DNA of 64,000 nt from CAWCAW01 sp963793645 (GTDB lineage: Bacteria > Actinomycetota > Acidimicrobiia > Acidimicrobiales > UBA8190): the NCBI GenBank assembly GCA_963793645.1, contig CAWCAW010000006.1, positions 1 to 64,000 on the forward strand, in the 5' to 3' direction. A program made the translations under genes and the position numbers. The notes below the pieces were generated by a model. It was not told the origin of the DNA. It saw only the letters and a program-made list of their open reading frames with translations, and searched no databases. Positions 55,801 to 62,948 of the stretch are shown here, in pieces. Within the stretch, counting starts at the first letter, position 1. Every line of letters starts with the position of its first letter.

Positions 55801-56168
55801 CACTGTGGCGCTTCAACGCCAAGTACTACCCCGACTGGTTGCCCCGCTACATCGTGTTCGACACCGCCGAGCACCTGGTGCCGGTGGTGCTCGCCATCAT
55901 GCGCGCCGAATCGCTGGCCGAAGCTCCGGTGATCGGCAAGATGCTGAACGGACAAAGACGGCGCGCCGCGGCGGCCGCCGGAACATCTGCAGAGCTCGAC
56001 GACAGCGGGGCCTCACTGCTCCCGGGCGGTGATGAAGGCCCGGACGAAGGTGCGGCGCCGGTCGCACCGGATACACCGGTGGCACCGGTGGCGCCGGACA
56101 CGCCGGCGGTTCCTGGGACGCTGGTGGCACCGGGAACGCCGGTGGCACCGGGCACTCGCCACCGGTGA
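52866..56168 (+). CDS. Large membrane protein: phosphoesterase-like N-terminus, membrane core, MprF/DUF2156-type C-terminus
   Basis: About 1100 residues from ATG 52866, preceded by GGGGAGG. Residues 1-210 resemble a calcineurin-like phosphoesterase (VVANLGLRP, VIVAGNLFDLD, VICLPGRSES), but the metal-binding His and Asp residues mostly appear lost. A double set of membrane helices follows (about 240-310, 470-690). Residues about 700-1000 form an LPG-synthetase-type DUF2156 domain with a GNAT-like fold (DYFALRSDKQWFFHRD, GMHDIYIGDEAVIDL, LSLNFAALREILEGE). MprF enzymes add lysine to phosphatidylglycerol or flip it. A low-complexity Pro/Val/Thr tail repeats APDTP and APGTP. Overlaps the next gene by 4. 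Confidence 0.72.
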   Translation: MSEGGFEARPGVPEAAPGTDMDALVLPVEVGRRVMVVANLGLRPAATPATTWASNGLARALDGWEGPGLVIVAGNLFDLDAETAGDGADPGAALAAHPRLEDALRAFAAAEDRQVICLPGRSESAAGAEPPSAWRRTIESLGLEVASTIDLHLAKATGTRIVRVCAGVPNVDVESDVPAVPNGSAELRGSAASSGGSGGRVARVLSVTPDRDAPWQSGLDRLADPASVQRFLTSRLLYRRFARLAWWLLLPLAAALILRLPFVATGLDHLFFGHPGPKRAINAAHSAGWGPRLLVAAVVSAVELAVLAAVLALLGRKAWRTLGGGQLQGFFGDLPSPVAGDTANDPARDAARSLTASGYAGMVTGATLQAELTHLGQGFFACAGTTGEVVEEHAGRVGLLPVFLEHRQLAWVELETGAELHARLLLARVDVPPATVLERIGARYSRSHDNHPVVVAAYPQGASWPPGPDLGALHHRARRVRRWTAAAIAAAGLIDLVSALTPPLRGRLHLILEVLPLGASQAAGALVALSGLGLLALARGVRRGQHRAWAISVTLLAATSVLHILRGVDVEESVLSAAVIALLVVNRSEFKAKSDRPSLRSAVVALAGGVVGITVAATAAAEVAMHFHKTHFHLSLWKVGVAVVERLAGVQTVLLPNRLNEFLAPSLLALGVTLAIVALVLATRPVVDRRMGAGWLAEIRARDVVRRHGEGTLDYFALRSDKQWFFHRDSLVAYAIYGGVCLVSPDPIGPRAEREQVWGAFRRFADGRGWVVSVMGAGEEWLPLYRASGMHDIYIGDEAVIDLSRFSLGGGQMKGLRQAHNRVIKYGYTVSFHDPSRLDRASAESLTGLMSQSRRGDFERGFSMMLGRIFDPRDEDLVLCIVTGPDGRPAAMCQFVPARGIGGYSLDLMRRDRGEHPNGLIDFALVSSIEHFKEMGCKGLSLNFAALREILEGERGDGVTQRVERWAIKKLSSFFQIETLWRFNAKYYPDWLPRYIVFDTAEHLVPVVLAIMRAESLAEAPVIGKMLNGQRRRAAAAAGTSAELDDSGASLLPGGDEGPDEGAAPVAPDTPVAPVAPDTPAVPGTLVAPGTPVAPGTRHR

Positions 56169-56713
56169 AGATCCGGCCCGCCACCAGGGCCGACGCCATA
56201 GACGTCGCCACCGTGCACGTCCGATCGTGGCAAGCGGCCTATCCGGGCCTCGTTCCTCAGTCGTATCTCGATTCGCTGACCCCCGAAGGTCGACGCGGTC
56301 GGTGGGAGGACATTTTGGACACCACCTCGTGGCCGACACAGGGGACGTTGTTGCTCGTCGACGAGCCCGACGACACGGTGATCGGTTTCGTGAGCTTCGG
56401 TCCCTCGCGTGACGAGGACGACAAGACCGACCCGGCCACCGTGGCTGAAGTAGGGACGTTGTACCTCGACCCCGGCTACTGGAGCCGCGGCGGGGGCGGG
56501 CTCCTCCTTTCCGCCGCAGTGGCTCGACTCACCGAGGCCGGCTTTAGGGAGGTCACGTTGTGGTCGCTGGAGACCAATGTTCGTGCCCGCCGCTTCTACG
56601 AGCGTCGCGGCTGGAAGCTCGACGGCACCACGAAGCAGCACGATTGGAAGGCGTTCATCGCTACCGACGTGCGTTATCGCTTGACACTCGACGGTGAGGG
56701 GAACGCAACGTGA
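56165..56713 (+). CDS. GNAT family N-acetyltransferase
   Basis: 182 residues from GTG 56165, overlapping the upstream stop as GTGA. Features are IRPATRADAIDVATVHVRSWQAAYPGLVP, GTLYLDPGYWSRGGGGLLLSAAVARL (acetyl-CoA loop with an unusual Gly run) and VRARRFYERRGWKLDG. The substrate is unknown. Coupled downstream with the broken VOC gene start. Confidence 0.83.
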   Translation: MKIRPATRADAIDVATVHVRSWQAAYPGLVPQSYLDSLTPEGRRGRWEDILDTTSWPTQGTLLLVDEPDDTVIGFVSFGPSRDEDDKTDPATVAEVGTLYLDPGYWSRGGGGLLLSAAVARLTEAGFREVTLWSLETNVRARRFYERRGWKLDGTTKQHDWKAFIATDVRYRLTLDGEGNAT

Positions 56714-56945
56714 GACAACGACTGAGCATGGTCACCCTCGGCGTCAAAGACACGGGGCGCGCCCGAGCCTTTTATGAGGCCCTCGGATGGCGCGCCGGCG
56801 GGCGTCCGGGGACATGATCGTGGCACTGTGGGAGCGCACCTTGTTGGCGGCGGACTCAGGGGTAGAGGACACCGGTGGCTGGGGCGGCATCACGCTTGCT
56901 CACAACGTGGCGTCGCGCCAAGAAGTCGCGGTGTCTTCCTCTGTG
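56710..56945 (+). pseudogene. Degraded VOC (glyoxalase/bleomycin-resistance family) gene
   Basis: GTG 56710 overlaps the GNAT stop as GTGA and opens VRQRLSMVTLGVKDTGRARAFYEALGW, a typical VOC start, but a stop comes after RAGGRPGT (TGA 56815). In another frame the family sequence resumes as MIVALWERTLLAADSGVEDTGG...LAHNVASRQEV and then dissolves. The part normally between these pieces (about ten residues) is missing, and the C-terminal half is absent. VOC proteins bind metal and act as isomerases or antibiotic-binding proteins. This copy looks non-functional; 56946-57158 shows no further gene. Confidence 0.65.
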
Positions 56946-57158
56946 TCCGACGGTTGCACCGCAACCGGGTAATCGGGCCGGACGTCGACGCGCAGCATTC
57001 GCGTCGACGAGCGATAGTGGATGTGCCAGGTCCGCGGTGAGCCCGTCACGTTCTCTCTGACTCGGCACTAGTCAGATGGAGCGTCCCCATCCTGGACCGG
57101 TGATTTGCATAGCCGACAACGCCCTAACGCCGTTACACCCGCATAGGACAATGCGGAC

Positions 57159-58225
57159 ATGTCGGGTTCACTGTCCATAGGGACCGCCGAGATACGGGGC
57201 TTCTTGGCCGACGCCGAGCCGGAACTCTTCTCGTGTGACGATGCTGCGTGGGTGACGGCCATGGGCGCTGAGATCGAGCGACTCGGGGTGGCCGTCAAGA
57301 CCCTCTTTGCGGCTCGGGGAGCCCAGGGATCGGTGTGGAAGGACGCCGGGCACCGCTCGGCGGCCCATTGGCTGGCCGAGAAGTCCGGGGTGGCTCTCGG
57401 AGAGGCCGTCGACACCTTGAAGACCGCCGAGGCGCTTGGTTCGTTACCCCTTACCGTCGATGCCCTGCGCGCCGGGCAGCTGTCGTCGGTGCAGGCTCGT
57501 GAGATCACCGCCGTGGCCGCTGCGCACCCCTCCACTGAGGGAACACTGATCGAAACCGCCGCGCACAGCACCGTCAAGGGCCTCAAAGACCAGTGCCGCA
57601 AGGTCGCCGCCCAGCATTCCTCGGAAGCCCAGTCCCGGGCTCGTCATGACCGCATCTACCAACAGCGCTATCTGCGCTGGTGGAGAGACGCCGAAGGGGC
57701 CTTCTGCCTGGGAGCCCGCACTACCGCCGAAGACGGGGCCAGGTTCCTGGCTGCTTTAGAGACCCGGTCCAATGCCCTGTTCGAGTCGGCTCGCAAGGCG
57801 GGGCGGCGTCAGCCCACCGAGGCCTATCAGCTCGATGCCCTGGTGGAACTGGTCACCGGGGCGGGGGGACCGGCCTCGGGAGTCACCGCCGAGGTGGTCT
57901 TCCATGTGGACGGGGCTGCTCTTATGCGAGGCCAGCTCAAAGGGAAAGAGACCTGTGAGATCGCCGGCCTCGGCCCCGTGCCCCTGGCGGCGGTGCACCG
58001 GGTCCTACCGGCTGCTTATGTCAAGGTCCTGGTGGAAGACGGGGTGGACGTCACCACCGTGGCCCATGTGGGACGGTCCCTCTCTGCTCATCTGCTCAGT
58101 GCCCTTCAGTCCCGAGACCGCGTCTGTGTGGTGCGGGGCTGTGACGTGTCTCATGGACTCGAGGCCCATCACATCGTTCCTTTTGCCCAAGGTGGCCAGG
58201 GGTCGATGGAGAATTTGGCTCGTGT
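57159..58225 (+). pseudogene. DUF222/HNH endonuclease, 5' part (interrupted by an IS element)
   Basis: Residues 1-355 of a DUF222-type (13E12-like) protein with a C-terminal HNH domain. The frame holds AAHWLAEKSGVALGEAVDTL and ends in RDRVCVVRGCDVSHGLEAHHIVPFAQGGQG, followed by MENLAR. At 58225 it runs into the element and ends after 21 unrelated residues at 58289. Joining 58225 to 59982 re-forms ENLARVCSHHHYLITHRG, the complete HNH motif, and gives a 414-residue protein. Family members are often repeated in actinobacterial genomes; their role (endonuclease, intron-like or phage-linked) is not settled. Confidence 0.88.
58222..58225. repeat. Left copy of the 4-bp target duplication GTGT
   Basis: GTGT directly precedes the left end of the element; an identical copy directly follows the right end (59978-59981). 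Removing the element and one copy restores the HNH reading frame. Confidence 0.85.
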
Positions 58226-58240
58226 GAGGGTGTCGCACGA
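58226..58240. repeat. Left terminal inverted repeat
   Basis: GAGGGTGTCGCACGA; identical to the complement of the right end. Confidence 0.88.
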
Positions 58241-58316
58241 TTGTTCCGAGAAATTTCAGCGAGCGGCATCAGTCCTGGTCGCAGCGTGAACCGGAGCTCG
58301 GGCGCCGATCACCCTT

Positions 58317-59915
58317 TCACGCCGGTGCGGCCCGCCAGAGTTTGAGGATGTTGTTGGTGGCGCAGATCAGGCGCCATTCGCTGTTCACCGCCGGAAGACC
58401 GCGTCGGGTGAAGCTCCGGATGCCGCGATTGGCCTTGATGTGGCCGAAGACGGGTTCGACGGTGGTCTTTCGCCGGCGATAGCGCTCGACGTTGTCGGGT
58501 TGTCCGAGCTTGGCGTTCATGGCCCGGCGCACTGTTGTCGGGTCGGGCTGCTCGCCACGCACGTGAGCGAGCATCGTCTTGACCCGGGTGTTCGACACAC
58601 CAAGGGCATCGGCGGCGGCACGCAGCGAGATCGCCCCGCTGTCGACTTGTTCGATGACCGGGATCCACTGCTTTGGGTCGGGATCTTTGGTGTCGGTGAG
58701 ACGAAGGTCGGTCGTGGCGAAATACCGCTTGGTCATGTCGCGCACCCAGGTGTAGGAGACGCCCAGGATCTCCCCCGCAGCACGCTGGGAGAGCTCACCG
58801 GCATTGACCCGACGCAGCACCTCCAGCTTGTTGTCATCAGGCTGCGGCGTTCGGCGCCAGTTGTTTGTTCTAGTGGCGATGAGCACGTCGGCGCCCACAT
58901 CGGTGGTGGCATTCGCCGTCGACCAGTAGCCGCGGTCGGCCAAAAAAGTGCCCGGGGGCCCGACGTATCGGGCCTCAGCCAGGGTGCCGGTCACGGCTTT
59001 GGCCATGGGCAAGAAGTTGACCTCATCGTTGGTTTTGTTGGTGACCTCGGCGGCCACGATGACCTGGTCACCAGTCACCGCCGCCTGGGCGTTGTAGCCC
59101 TGCACCACGCCTTTGCCGGCGCCAGGGATGACACGCGAATCGGGGTCGGTGGTGTTGGCCTTGCGAGCCCCGCCCCGGCGCGCCGGCGTGGGGCTCGGCT
59201 TGGGCCCGGTGAGCTTGTGGCCAAGGGCCTTCTCCTTCTCGGCCCGCTCGGCCATCTTGGTTTCGTAGTCCCGGGCGGGCTGCTCTTCGAGTTGGCGCAG
59301 TGCCTCTTTGATGCGGGCCTTGCGCGAAGGAGACCGGTCCCACCCCTCGGGGAGCTCGTCACCCCGGCGGTCGCCCAGGCGACGGTCCTCCTCGGCGTCG
59401 GTGGCCTCGGCTTCGGCCAGGATCTCAGCCGCCAGCTGCTCTTTGGTCTTGTTGGCGAAGAACGATGCGTTGGCGGCCATCTTGGTGCCGTCGATGGCCA
59501 CCAGCCCGGCGTCGACCAGCCCGGCGTCCACGCACAAGGCGAGCACCTGGGCGAAGAGCCCGGCGATGGCGAGCTCGTGGCGTTGACGAAAGCGCGCCAA
59601 GGTGGCGTGGTCGGGATGTTGGTTGGCTGCCAGCACCCGATAGGCAACGTCCTCGGCCAGTTTGCGCTCGATCCGACGCGACGAGCGCTCCCCTGTGCAA
59701 TAGGCATAGAGCAGGACGGCCAGCATCAAGGCCGGGTTGTAACTGGCCCCGCCCCGGCCGTCCTCGCGATAGCTCGCATGGAAACCGGACAGATCGAGCT
59801 CTTCCACCACGTCCACGACGAACCAGGCCAGATGTCCTTCAGGCAGCCAATCGGTCACCGAAGGAGGCATGAGGAACAGCTGCTCACGATCGCCGGCTCG
59901 CACGTTGACAGGCAT
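58317..59915 (-). CDS. IS1182-family DDE transposase with two extra HTH-like modules
   Basis: 532 residues. The N-terminal DUF772 region (SVTDWLPEGHLAWFVVDVVEEL, ASYNPALMLAVLLYAYCTGERSSRRIE) is followed by the catalytic core: first Asp at about 142 in VAIDGTKMAANASF, second at about 327 in TFLADRGYW, and Glu at about 487 in TTVEPVFGHIKANRGIRSF. Between the second Asp and the Glu, residues about 363-397 and 415-452 each look like a helix-turn-helix (ELSQRAAGEILGVSYTWVRDM and SLRAAADALGVSNTRVKTM). All catalytic residues are present. Confidence 0.9.
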   Translation of the reverse strand: MPVNVRAGDREQLFLMPPSVTDWLPEGHLAWFVVDVVEELDLSGFHASYREDGRGGASYNPALMLAVLLYAYCTGERSSRRIERKLAEDVAYRVLAANQHPDHATLARFRQRHELAIAGLFAQVLALCVDAGLVDAGLVAIDGTKMAANASFFANKTKEQLAAEILAEAEATDAEEDRRLGDRRGDELPEGWDRSPSRKARIKEALRQLEEQPARDYETKMAERAEKEKALGHKLTGPKPSPTPARRGGARKANTTDPDSRVIPGAGKGVVQGYNAQAAVTGDQVIVAAEVTNKTNDEVNFLPMAKAVTGTLAEARYVGPPGTFLADRGYWSTANATTDVGADVLIATRTNNWRRTPQPDDNKLEVLRRVNAGELSQRAAGEILGVSYTWVRDMTKRYFATTDLRLTDTKDPDPKQWIPVIEQVDSGAISLRAAADALGVSNTRVKTMLAHVRGEQPDPTTVRRAMNAKLGQPDNVERYRRRKTTVEPVFGHIKANRGIRSFTRRGLPAVNSEWRLICATNNILKLWRAAPA

Positions 59916-59962
59916 ACCGCATCGTCACCCGCGCCGCGAAACGCGGGCGGGATAGTCAGGAT

Positions 59963-59977
59963 TCGTGCGACACCCTC
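59963..59977. repeat. Right terminal inverted repeat
   Basis: TCGTGCGACACCCTC, the exact complement of the left end. Confidence 0.88.
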
Positions 59978-59981
59978 GTGT
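59978..59981. repeat. Right copy of the 4-bp target duplication GTGT
   Basis: GTGT directly follows the right end of the element, matching 58222-58225. Confidence 0.85.
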
Positions 59982-60159
59982 CTGCTCGCATCACCACTAC
60001 CTGATCACCCACCGAGGCTTCGAGCTCACCGGAACACCGGGGCACTGGACCTGGATCACCCCCAAGGGGCTGGATCAAAACGGTGAGCGCATCTTGAGTG
60101 ACGAGGTGGTCGAATCCTTGGCCAAAGAGGCCGACGAGCGGCGAGCTTTGTTCGACTAA
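59982..60159 (+). pseudogene. DUF222/HNH endonuclease, 3' part
   Basis: The last 59 residues of the interrupted gene, starting CSHHHYLITHRGFELTGTPG and ending VVESLAKEADERRALFD. It supplies the final HNH residues (the His cluster in SHHHYLITH). A TTG or GTG start inside the element edge might give a short product, but none is convincing. Confidence 0.85.
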
Positions 60160-60207
60160 AGGCGCCGATTTGGCAGTGCGGGTGTCGACCGCTCGCCCGA
60201 GCGATCT

Positions 60208-62646
60208 TTACTGAGTCCTTAGGAGCTGCCCAGCCGACCGTGTGCGGGCTGCGGCCAAGGCCGGGGCAACGGCCAGAACGTTGGCGACCAGGACAACTCC
60301 GGCCACCAGTGCCGTGATCGTCAATCCAGGCACGGTCGGAGCAGGGACCACCCCCAGGTTTGTGGCAAATGCGTTCCAGATCACTCGACCGACGATGATG
60401 CCAAGTGGTACACCGACGACGACGCCCACCAATGCGACGGTTGTTGCCTGCCACAGCACCGATGCGCCGATTTGACTATTTACGAGTCCGAGCGCCTTGA
60501 GCAGACCCATCTCTCGTCGACGGCGCATCACGCTTACGACGAGCAGGTGCATGAGCGTCGCCACTCCGAAGAGCGCCAGCATCACTCCGAGGATGAGGGG
60601 GAAGTTCACCGCCTCGCCGAAGTTGATCAGCGAAAGGGGCGTGGTCGGTCGGGCGGCAGCACCCTGGAATGTCTTGATGTAGCGAGTCACATCGGCCTTT
60701 CCTATGGGCCCGGCGGCCACCTTGGCGAAGACGGCGCCTTTCTGACTCGCGTGGAACCCTTTCTGATACGTGATCTCACAACTACTGCGCGTCGGACCGG
60801 GTGGACACGCGACATCCATGTAGCCGGCAAAAGCGAACGACGCCCCCGAGCCCAGTCCTCCGAGCCCGAACAAGCCAGGGAACGACTCCGTTCCGACCAC
60901 GTGAAACGGCGCTGTGCGTGTGGCGCCGTTCGGCAACTGCACGGTCACATCGACAATGGATCCCAAGTGGGCGGCTACCTGGTGCAGGGTCGTGGTGCCG
61001 AGCGCGATGTCCCTTTGGCCGGTCGGAAGTCGGCCGGCAACCGTCGAAAGAAGAAGTGGACCACGCGCTGCTTCGCCGACGACGGCGAGGACGCTTACTC
61101 CGTTGATCGAGATCTCGTTCCTCGTGGCGTACATGATCCCTACGACCGTCCGGTCACGCTTCAAGGCGGCCACTTCAGCGGCGGGGTTCCCCCCGGTCGA
61201 CGGGTTGTTGGCGAAGACGAGCTGGTAGTTCTGGCCATACAGCGCGGGCGTCGCCGTCAGGTGCGACAAACTGGCGCCGAACACTGCCGTTGCGCACAGG
61301 GCGAGCACTGCAAGCACTGTCCCGAAGAATGCCGTGCCTACCGGCACCGACGTGGCACCCCGTCCTCGTTCAAGCGCGTGCCGGAGCCCAATGACCGCAC
61401 TGGGCGGCGCTCCGGTGGCGGCCACCTTGGCCACGATCGACGACGGGTGAGTGCCGAGCGCCCGGTCCTCGCTCATGTGAAGCCGCGACGCCCGCAGCGT
61501 CGGCCAAATCCCCAGTACCAGTACCGCGACCACGGTGATCAACGCTCCGAGGAGGAGCACCGAGGAATCGAAAGCAAGCCCGGTGGAGGGTTCAGCCAGG
61601 CGCGCCTCTCCGACGGGGGCAAGCGGAGACAGCACATAGGCAACGCCGATGGCCCCGACGGCTCCCGCCACCCCTACGAGCACGTTGCGCGCCGTGCCGA
61701 GGACGACGAGCTGGTGCCGGCGCAAACCCACGGCCGCCAAGGTGGGGTACTCCTCACGCTCCACGACGCTTTGGCGACCGAGCGCCTGACCAATCACAGC
61801 GAGGCCAGCCAGACCGGCGAGCAGGGCCAGCACCCACCATCCCACCGCTTGGGGGTGGATCGAGGCTGCCACCGCCGCGGCGCTGTCGTCCTCGCTCTGG
61901 GCGAGCTGCGGATGCAGGGCGCTGACCTCGGTGCTGAACCGAGGGAGGTCAGCAGCGCCGTGACGCAGACGCACGAGGTATTCGGTTCCGCCGCCGGCGC
62001 CGTCCCCGGCGCCGATCGTACGGATGAAGGCCTGGGTCGTGTACAAGCCGTACGAAAGTCCCTGCCCGGCTGGGAACTCATTTTCGGCAGCCTCGATTCC
62101 CACCACGTGGAACCTGAACGTGGCGCCTTTAGGATTGAGGTTGGCGCCACCGAGAAGGGCCGCATCTTGCGACGCCGTATAGAACCTCGTCGTAATCACT
62201 GTCCCGACGTGGACCCCGTAGGCCTGTTGCAGATTGAAGGACGCAAGCAATTCGTCGGGCGATGACGGGACGGGCATCCGACCGGCGACCAGGTTCGTCA
62301 CCCGATCGAGGCCCTTTGACGACATGGCGAATATGGAGAGGCTTGACGTGTTGTTGATGGCAGGACCACAGCTGCAGGCCACATTGCCGTAAAAGGGCGC
62401 TCCCACCGTGATGACCGAGGCGACGTCAGGCAGCCTGGCTAGACCTGGTAGGGGCTGATCATTGAAGAGCGCATAGTCGTAGCCGTGGGCTTTGGCAGAG
62501 CGCGGGAAGGCTGATGCCGTTCGCCGCCCAGCCGCAGCGGCGCCAAGAACCAATCCACCCACGACCGCGATCAAGACAACGAGAACCAGCCACGAACGCC
62601 ACCGGCGGCGAAACTCGGTGCGAAATACCAGCCAGACAGCGCCCAA
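60208..62646 (-). CDS. ABC transporter permease, FtsX/MacB type
   Basis: 812 residues from TTG 62646, supported by AGGAGG six bases upstream. One N-terminal helix (WLVLVVLIAVVGGLVLGAAAA) is followed by a large extracytoplasmic domain, three helices, a second domain and a last group of helices (LILGVMLALFGVATLMHLL, RRREMGLLKALGLVNSQIG), the FtsX-type two-module layout. Such permeases work with an ATPase in lipoprotein or peptide extrusion. No ATPase gene is present next to it in this window, which may mean it is lost or distant. The gene has the same GC-rich character as its neighbours. Confidence 0.8.
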   Translation of the reverse strand: MGAVWLVFRTEFRRRWRSWLVLVVLIAVVGGLVLGAAAAGRRTASAFPRSAKAHGYDYALFNDQPLPGLARLPDVASVITVGAPFYGNVACSCGPAINNTSSLSIFAMSSKGLDRVTNLVAGRMPVPSSPDELLASFNLQQAYGVHVGTVITTRFYTASQDAALLGGANLNPKGATFRFHVVGIEAAENEFPAGQGLSYGLYTTQAFIRTIGAGDGAGGGTEYLVRLRHGAADLPRFSTEVSALHPQLAQSEDDSAAAVAASIHPQAVGWWVLALLAGLAGLAVIGQALGRQSVVEREEYPTLAAVGLRRHQLVVLGTARNVLVGVAGAVGAIGVAYVLSPLAPVGEARLAEPSTGLAFDSSVLLLGALITVVAVLVLGIWPTLRASRLHMSEDRALGTHPSSIVAKVAATGAPPSAVIGLRHALERGRGATSVPVGTAFFGTVLAVLALCATAVFGASLSHLTATPALYGQNYQLVFANNPSTGGNPAAEVAALKRDRTVVGIMYATRNEISINGVSVLAVVGEAARGPLLLSTVAGRLPTGQRDIALGTTTLHQVAAHLGSIVDVTVQLPNGATRTAPFHVVGTESFPGLFGLGGLGSGASFAFAGYMDVACPPGPTRSSCEITYQKGFHASQKGAVFAKVAAGPIGKADVTRYIKTFQGAAARPTTPLSLINFGEAVNFPLILGVMLALFGVATLMHLLVVSVMRRRREMGLLKALGLVNSQIGASVLWQATTVALVGVVVGVPLGIIVGRVIWNAFATNLGVVPAPTVPGLTITALVAGVVLVANVLAVAPALAAARTRSAGQLLRTQ

Positions 62647-62774
62647 GATGCCCTCCTGACTTCAGTGTTGTCCACGGGCGGCGTCCGCCCAAGGTTGTCA
62701 GCCGGTCTTCTGGGCTCGTGGTAGCACCCGAGGGCTGAGGAACCCTGCTCAACCTGAGCACCCACAGTGGCTGT

Positions 62775-62845
62775 GTGATCGAAGTGGTCGAGGCCCTCGC
62801 CAAGGAAACCGGCGAACGCCAGGCCCTCTTCGACCGTGCTGGCCC
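62775..62845 (+). pseudogene. Remnant of a second DUF222/HNH-type C-terminus
   Basis: The stretch reads IEVVEALAKETGERQALFD and closely matches the end of the interrupted HNH gene (DEVVESLAKEADERRALFD). Upstream of it no HNH sequence is seen, so it is probably a fragment left by an older rearrangement. It is the only recognisable feature in the 302-base gap between the permease and the DUF2142 gene. Confidence 0.45.
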
Positions 62846-62948
62846 GTACATTGCGTTTGTCGGATTGTCCGACTGCAGTTGGCGAGGTACTGTCCTGCCG
62901 CGCTCCGGGGTGACGACGTTGGCAATGTAGGCGTAGGAAGGTCAGGCA

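Larger units (their letters stand above)
58226..59977. mobile_element. Complete IS1182-like insertion sequence, 1752 bp
   Basis: Both ends carry the same 15-base inverted repeat: GAGGGTGTCGCACGA at 58226-58240, and its exact complement at 59963-59977. The target duplication is GTGT. The only gene is a 532-residue transposase on the minus strand. The interrupted gene rebuilds exactly, which fixes both ends to the base. The intact transposase and matching ends suggest a recent, possibly mobile, insertion. Family assignment to IS1182 is by transposase pattern. Confidence 0.9.

Noticed and set aside
56030..56160. Separate repeat element
   Set aside because: The repeated bases encode the Pro/Val/Thr tail of the MprF-like protein and are best read as low-complexity coding sequence.
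58440..60086. A 548-residue plus-strand frame opposite the transposase
   Set aside because: It is a shadow of the transposase; it also crosses the right end of the element.
60472..62265. A 597-residue frame on the plus strand opposite the permease
   Set aside because: It is Arg/Gly/His-rich with no domain pattern, and the minus strand holds a clear FtsX-type permease with a strong ribosome site.
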